A DNA stretch of 64,000 nt from DASXRA01 sp036502575 (GTDB lineage Bacteria; Actinomycetota; Actinomycetes; Mycobacteriales; Jatrophihabitantaceae): contig DASXYL010000082.1 in the NCBI GenBank assembly GCA_036502575.1, forward strand, positions 16,295-80,294. The letters are read 5' to 3'. Under the pieces are notes generated by a model that made no database searches, was not told the DNA's origin, and saw only the letters and a program-made list of their open reading frames with translations. Position 1 is the first letter of the stretch, and each line of letters opens with the position of its first letter. A program made the translations under genes and the position numbers. Positions 59,731-64,000 of this stretch are shown piece after piece.

Positions 59731-62291
59731 GGCCGCTGCGCGATCGGGAGGGCGACAACGGCGATCAGGCCGCCGCCGGGGGTGTCCTCCAGGCTGATCG
59801 TGCCGTGCATCGCCTCGGTGAATCCGCGGGCGATCGCCAGGCCCAGCCCGACGCCGGCGCCGTCACTCGCAGTCTTGTCGTCGCGGCGTTGGAAGGGGGC
59901 GAATACCGCCTCGCGGTCGGCGGTCGGGATGCCGGGCCCGCGGTCGATGACGCGCAGTTCGACGACGCCGCCGTGGGTGCTGGCGGCGACGCGGATCTCC
60001 TGGCCGGGCGGCGTGTAGCGCACCGCGTTCTCGACCAGATTCGCAACGACCCGTTCCAGCAGTCCCGGGTCGGCCACCACCTCGGGCAGCTCCTCGGCGA
60101 TGTCGAGCTCGATGGGGTGGCCGACGGCGGCGTGGTCGAGCGCCCGGCTCACCACGTCGTCGACGCCGATCGGGCGCGCGACGACGGACAGCACGCCGGC
60201 CTGCAGCCGGGACAGGTCGAGCAGGTTGGTGACCAGGGCGGTGAGCCGGTCCAGGGCGAGATCGGCATTGGCGAGCAGTTCCTGGCGATCTGGTTCGCTC
60301 CACGCAACCTCGCGGCTGCGCAGGCTCGAGACGGCTGCCTTCGCTGACGCGATGGGGGTGCGCAGGTCGTGGCTGACGGCGTTGAGCAGGGCGGTGCGCA
60401 TCCGGTCGGCCTCGACGAACGGCTCGGCGGCTTCGGCGGCTTCGGCCAAGAGCCGTTGCTGGTAGGCGACGGCGACCTCGGTCGCGAACGCGGCGAGCAT
60501 CCGCTGGTCCTCGGCCGCCAGCGTGCGTCCGCGCAATGCGACGATCAGGTTCTCGCCGACCGGCACCTCGGTGTCGCTGTCCTCCGGCCGCAGGCACGGG
60601 GAGTCACCGACGCTGTCCACGCAGGTCCAGGTTCCGCGCAGGCCGCCCGGGGTGGCCGACCTCCGCTGGGCTCCGACGCTGGCCGGCGCCTCGGTGTCGC
60701 GGCGTAGCAAGGTGACGCTGTTGACGGCGAACGTCTCGCGGACGCGCTCGAGCAGGGCCGGGATCGCGTGTTCTCCGCGCAGCAGGCTGCCGGCGAGGGT
60801 CGACAGCGTTTCGGCCTCGGCGTTGGAGCGGGCCGCTTCGGAGCTGCGGCGCGCGGCTATGTCGACGACGCGAGAGACCAGCAGCGCGGTAACGACGAAG
60901 ACCACCAGAGCCAGGATGTTCTCGGCCTGGTTGATCGTGAGCCGGTGAATCGGCGGGACGAAGTAGTAGTTGAGCAGCAAGCTCGCCGCTATCGCGGTGA
61001 CGAAGGCGGGCAGGAATCCGCCGACGAGGCTGACGATGATCACCGCGAGCAGGAAGAGCAGCAGGTCACTGCCCAGGCTCAGCTCCGGGCGCATCGCCGC
61101 GCAGATCGGCGTCAGGGCTGCGAGCAGGACGGCCGCCACGGCCAGCCCGGTCAGCCGCCGCCGCCGCGTGAGTCCACTGGTGATGCGGGGCAGAACGCGT
61201 CCCTTGCCGACGTAGTCGTGGCTGACCACGTGTACGTCGATCGACCCGGACAGGCGAGTGATGGTCATGCCGGTGCCGGGACCGGTCAGAGCGGCGACGG
61301 CGGGGTTGCGCCGGCTCGCGCCGATGACGACCTGGGTGGCGTTGTTCGCCCGCGCGAAGTCCAGCACCGCGGCCGGGATGTTGTCGCCGAGGATCGAGTG
61401 GTAGCTGCCGCCGAGCGATTCGACGAGCAGGCGCTGTTGGTCGAGTTCGGCGACGCTCGAGCCAGTGAGCCCGTCGCCGCGCGCGACGTGCAGAGCCAGC
61501 AGGTCGCCGCCGGTGGCGCGGGCGGCGATGCGGGCGGCTCGGCGGATCAAGGCGTCGCCCTCGGGGCCGCCGGTGAGCGCGACGACCACCCGCTCGCGGG
61601 TCTCCCAGGTGCGGGCGATGCCGTGCTGTTCGCGGTAGCGCTGCAACCCCTCGTCGACGCTGTCAGCGAGCCAGAGCAGCGCGAGTTCCCGCAGCGCGGT
61701 GAGGTTGCCGGGCCGGAAGTAGTTCGACAGCGCGGCGTCGACCTTGTCCGGCTGGTAGATGTTGCCGTGGGCCATACGCCGGCGTAGGGCTTCGGGTGTC
61801 ATGTCGACGAGCTCGACCTGCTCGGCCGCCCGTACCACGGAGTCCGGCACCGTCTCGCGCTGCGGAACTCCGGTGATCTCCTGGACGACGTCGTTGAGCG
61901 ATTCGAGGTGCTGGATGTTGACGTTGCTGATGACGTCGATGCCCGCCTCGAGCAGCGCCTCGATGTCCTGCCAACGCTTGGCGTGCCGCATGCCGGGCAC
62001 GTTGGTGTGGGCCAGTTCGTCGACGAGCGCGATCTCCGGGGCCCGGTCCAGGACGGCCTGCAGATCCAGCTCGCCGAACTCGCTGCCCCGGTAGGTGATC
62101 TGCCGACGCGGGATGACCTCGAGCCCGTCGAGCTTCGCCTGGGTGTGCGGCCGTCCGTGCGTCTCGACGAAGGCGACGACGACGTCCGTGCCGCGCTCGG
62201 CCCGTCGCCGACCTTCGTCGAGCATCGCGAAGGTCTTCCCTACCCCGGGCGCGGCGCCGAGGTAGACGCGGAGCTGGCCGCGCTGGGTCAC
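59727..62291 (-). CDS. kdpD: Sensor histidine kinase KdpD
   Basis: An 854-residue kinase. N-terminal KdpD domain with Walker A-like 'GAAPGVGKTFAMLDEG' and 'ALVDELAHTNVPG', a universal-stress-protein domain (about 235-360, 'VVIGASRRNPAVAALTGPGTG'), four closely spaced membrane helices (about 385-480), a GAF-like region, the H-box 'NAVSHDLRTPIASAK', and the ATPase N, G1 and G2 boxes ('NLVENAVRYTP', 'DRGPGIP', 'GVGLGLAIARG'). It senses K+ limitation or osmotic stress and phosphorylates KdpE. GTG 62291 lies 2 bp after the kdpC stop. Confidence 0.95.
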   Translation of the reverse strand: MTQRGQLRVYLGAAPGVGKTFAMLDEGRRRAERGTDVVVAFVETHGRPHTQAKLDGLEVIPRRQITYRGSEFGELDLQAVLDRAPEIALVDELAHTNVPGMRHAKRWQDIEALLEAGIDVISNVNIQHLESLNDVVQEITGVPQRETVPDSVVRAAEQVELVDMTPEALRRRMAHGNIYQPDKVDAALSNYFRPGNLTALRELALLWLADSVDEGLQRYREQHGIARTWETRERVVVALTGGPEGDALIRRAARIAARATGGDLLALHVARGDGLTGSSVAELDQQRLLVESLGGSYHSILGDNIPAAVLDFARANNATQVVIGASRRNPAVAALTGPGTGMTITRLSGSIDVHVVSHDYVGKGRVLPRITSGLTRRRRLTGLAVAAVLLAALTPICAAMRPELSLGSDLLLFLLAVIIVSLVGGFLPAFVTAIAASLLLNYYFVPPIHRLTINQAENILALVVFVVTALLVSRVVDIAARRSSEAARSNAEAETLSTLAGSLLRGEHAIPALLERVRETFAVNSVTLLRRDTEAPASVGAQRRSATPGGLRGTWTCVDSVGDSPCLRPEDSDTEVPVGENLIVALRGRTLAAEDQRMLAAFATEVAVAYQQRLLAEAAEAAEPFVEADRMRTALLNAVSHDLRTPIASAKAAVSSLRSREVAWSEPDRQELLANADLALDRLTALVTNLLDLSRLQAGVLSVVARPIGVDDVVSRALDHAAVGHPIELDIAEELPEVVADPGLLERVVANLVENAVRYTPPGQEIRVAASTHGGVVELRVIDRGPGIPTADREAVFAPFQRRDDKTASDGAGVGLGLAIARGFTEAMHGTISLEDTPGGGLIAVVALPIAQRP

Positions 62292-62293
62292 GG

Positions 62294-63190
62294 TCAGCTC
62301 TTCGGGTACGGATATGCCTTGTCCAGCGCGATGTTGAGCTGCAGGACGTTGACGCGGGGCTCGCCCATGAAGCCGAGGTCGCGCCCCTTCTTGTACGTGT
62401 TCACCAGGGCGTTCACCTGGTCCACGGTGATGCCGCGGGTCTTGGCGACGACCGCCTCCTGCAACTTGGCGTAGGCCGGGCTGATCTCCGGGTCGAGGCC
62501 CGAGCCGGAGGCGGTGACGGCGTCGGCCGGGACGGCCGGCTTGGACGGGGCGTTGCCGCGGATGGGCACGACCTGCCCCTTGGAGTAGTCGTCACCGAAT
62601 TTGGCCAGCTCGACGTTGACGCCCTTGTAGGTGGCGATGAACGGGGTGGCCGGCGCGGCCTGGTTCAAGCTCACCACGCGGGTGACGTGTCCGTGGTAGC
62701 CCGGCCCGGACCAGAACACCGCGAGCACCGCGCCGACGCCGTCCGGGGTGCAGAACGGCCGCGAGCCGTCGACGCCGTAGAGCTTGCCGATCGCGAGGCT
62801 GCGCGAGCAGACCTGGGTGAGCAGGCTTTGCGTGCCGCTGTCGTCCTTGACCGACGGATCGGGGAGCGTGTCCACGATCGACTCCGGCCCGAGGTTGCTC
62901 GCACTGGACGCGGTCGGGTCGTACCCGTCGCCGGCCGCGGACGGGCGCGACTGGAAGTACTGAACCAGCGGGTTGCCGTCGCTGTCGGTGAAGCTCTGCC
63001 CGAGCAGCTTGGAGCCGACGACCTGGCCATCCACCTTGATCGGTGAGCCGTCGGCTCGACTCTTCAGGCCCGGGATCTGCGCGATCGCGGTGATCGCCAA
63101 CGGGTAGGCCACGCCGAGGATCACCGTGAAGATGATCAGCATCCGCAGCGCGGCTGCATATTGCCGTAGCGAATTGAGGACAGTACGCAT
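62294..63190 (-). CDS. kdpC: Potassium-transporting ATPase subunit KdpC, long form
   Basis: A 298-residue KdpC, about 100 residues longer than the E. coli protein. One N-terminal membrane helix ('LIIFTVILGVAYPLAITAIAQ'), 'GSKLLGQSFTDSDGNPLVQYFQSRPS', an extra extracytoplasmic segment (about 125-215) and the C-terminal 'SGSGLDPEISPAYAKLQ', 'VNVLQLNIALDKAYP'. KdpC joins KdpA and KdpB in the high-affinity K+ pump. The long insert is, as far as I know, common in actinobacterial KdpC. It follows kdpB after 8 bp. Confidence 0.94.
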   Translation of the reverse strand: MRTVLNSLRQYAAALRMLIIFTVILGVAYPLAITAIAQIPGLKSRADGSPIKVDGQVVGSKLLGQSFTDSDGNPLVQYFQSRPSAAGDGYDPTASSASNLGPESIVDTLPDPSVKDDSGTQSLLTQVCSRSLAIGKLYGVDGSRPFCTPDGVGAVLAVFWSGPGYHGHVTRVVSLNQAAPATPFIATYKGVNVELAKFGDDYSKGQVVPIRGNAPSKPAVPADAVTASGSGLDPEISPAYAKLQEAVVAKTRGITVDQVNALVNTYKKGRDLGFMGEPRVNVLQLNIALDKAYPYPKS

Positions 63191-63198
63191 TTGTCAGG

Positions 63199-64000
63199 TC
63201 ACCGGATTCCGGGCAGGTATTGAATGATCAGGTCGATGAGCTTGATCCCCAGGAACGGCATGATCAGCCCGCCGACGCCATAGATGTAGATGTTGCGGCG
63301 CAACATCGCGCTCGCACTCGACGGCTTGTAGCGCACGCCCCGCAACGCCAACGGGATCAGGGCCACGATGATCAGCGCGTTGAAGATCACCGCCGACAGG
63401 ATCGCCGACTGCGGCGAGTGCAGCCGCATGATGTTCAGCTTGTCGAGCCCCGGGTACACCGCGGCGAACATCGCCGGGATGATCGCGAAGTACTTCGCGA
63501 CGTCGTTGGCGATCGAGAATGTCGTGAGCGCGCCGCGAGTGATCAGCAACTGCTTGCCGATCTCTACGATCTCGATCAACTTCGTCGGGTCGGAGTCGAG
63601 GTCGACCATGTTCCCGGCTTCCTTCGCCGCGGACGTGCCCGAGTTCATCGCGACGCCGACGTCGGCCTGGGCGAGGGCCGGAGCGTCGTTGGTGCCGTCG
63701 CCGGTCATCGCGACGAGCTTGCCGCCCTCCTGCTCGCGGCGGATCAGCGCCATCTTGTCCTCGGGCGTCGCCTCGGCCAGGAAGTCGTCGACGCCGGCCT
63801 CGTCCGCGATCGCCTTGGCGGTGAGCGGGTTGTCGCCGGTGATCATCACCGTCCGGATGCCCATCCGGCGCAGCTCGTCGAAGCGCTCGGCCATGCCCTG
63901 CTTGACGATGTCCTTGAGGTGGATCACTCCCAGCACGCGGGGAGCGTTCCCCTCGACTCGCTCGGCGACGACCAGCGGTGTGCCGCCCGATGCGCTGATG
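63199..64000 (-). CDS. kdpB: Potassium-transporting ATPase ATP-binding subunit KdpB, C-terminal part (runs off window)
   Basis: The last ~267 residues of KdpB; the frame is open to the window end, so the 5' part and the phosphorylation motif DKTGT lie outside. Visible P-type ATPase blocks are 'GVIHLKDIVKQG', 'MITGDNPLTAKAIADEAG', 'MTGDGTNDAPALAQADVGVAM', and the KdpB end 'TFSIANDVAKYFAIIPAMF', 'LHSPQSAILSAVIFNALII'. It hydrolyses ATP to drive K+ through KdpA, presumably encoded beyond the window. Confidence 0.95.
   Translation of the reverse strand, partial: ISASGGTPLVVAERVEGNAPRVLGVIHLKDIVKQGMAERFDELRRMGIRTVMITGDNPLTAKAIADEAGVDDFLAEATPEDKMALIRREQEGGKLVAMTGDGTNDAPALAQADVGVAMNSGTSAAKEAGNMVDLDSDPTKLIEIVEIGKQLLITRGALTTFSIANDVAKYFAIIPAMFAAVYPGLDKLNIMRLHSPQSAILSAVIFNALIIVALIPLALRGVRYKPSSASAMLRRNIYIYGVGGLIMPFLGIKLIDLIIQYLPGIR

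Noticed and set aside
1..64000. CRISPR array, prophage, plasmid origin or secondary-metabolite synthase
   Set aside because: No regularly spaced repeats, no phage structural or replication genes, no NRPS/PKS domains are seen anywhere in the window.

Overview
The window is high-GC DNA that looks like an actinobacterial chromosome. Three things point there: the block glbO - aglA - hypothetical - thioesterase - ettA - ssb (2.1-7.7 kb) has the gene order I know from Mycobacterium tuberculosis Rv2470-Rv2478c; several genes start directly 5-7 nt after a TAnnnT -10 box (leaderless, as is common in actinobacteria); and the cell-envelope and regulator families fit. I cannot name the genus.

Layout. 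0-9.2 kb is core-like: the end of an MscS channel, a flavoprotein disulfide reductase, the syntenic block above, a GlxA/AraC-type regulator and tRNA-Arg(UCU) at 9173-9245. From the anticodon loop of that tRNA to 46.17 kb lies a probable genomic island of about 37 kb. A 59-bp direct repeat (one mismatch) marks both ends: 9201-9259 inside the intact tRNA and 46116-46174 as a tRNA 3' fragment. No integrase is visible. Just inside the left end is a toxin-antitoxin pair with a frame-broken toxin.

The island carries two related catabolic modules. Module A (10.4-24.0 kb) has a GntR-led minus-strand operon (DppB, DppC, binding protein, amidohydrolase, DppD, DppF, 2-hydroxyacid dehydrogenase, RidA), a second GntR gene with an aminotransferase, and a divergent DUF1028 + amidase pair. 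Both GntR genes have a TTGTCGACAA palindrome in front of them. Module B (26.0-44.5 kb) is a single co-directional run of 18 genes, most of them overlapping: Ntn-type asparaginase, small amidase partner, amidase, DppB, DppC, binding protein, amidohydrolase, PanE-like reductase, DppD, DppF, hydantoinase-like, creatininase-like, three SDRs, methylaspartate ammonia-lyase, family III CoA-transferase and a threonine-dehydratase-like enzyme. A LacI-type gene lies just upstream. The contents suggest import of a peptide-like or cyclic amide, stepwise hydrolysis, and deamination to acids that enter CoA metabolism; the substrate is unknown. An SDR and a class V aminotransferase-like gene sit between the modules.

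From 46.6 to 55.7 kb is a secreted glycan-degrading pair, a multidomain GH3 and a GH92, which share a gap-free 302-residue C-terminal module, with a divergent ROK regulator. From 55.8 to 58.5 kb are small stand-alone genes (VOC, ASCH-like, FAD oxidase, DUF3052). The last part is a decayed corA and the kdp potassium system (kdpE broken by a frameshift, kdpD, kdpC, kdpB partial), all on the minus strand.
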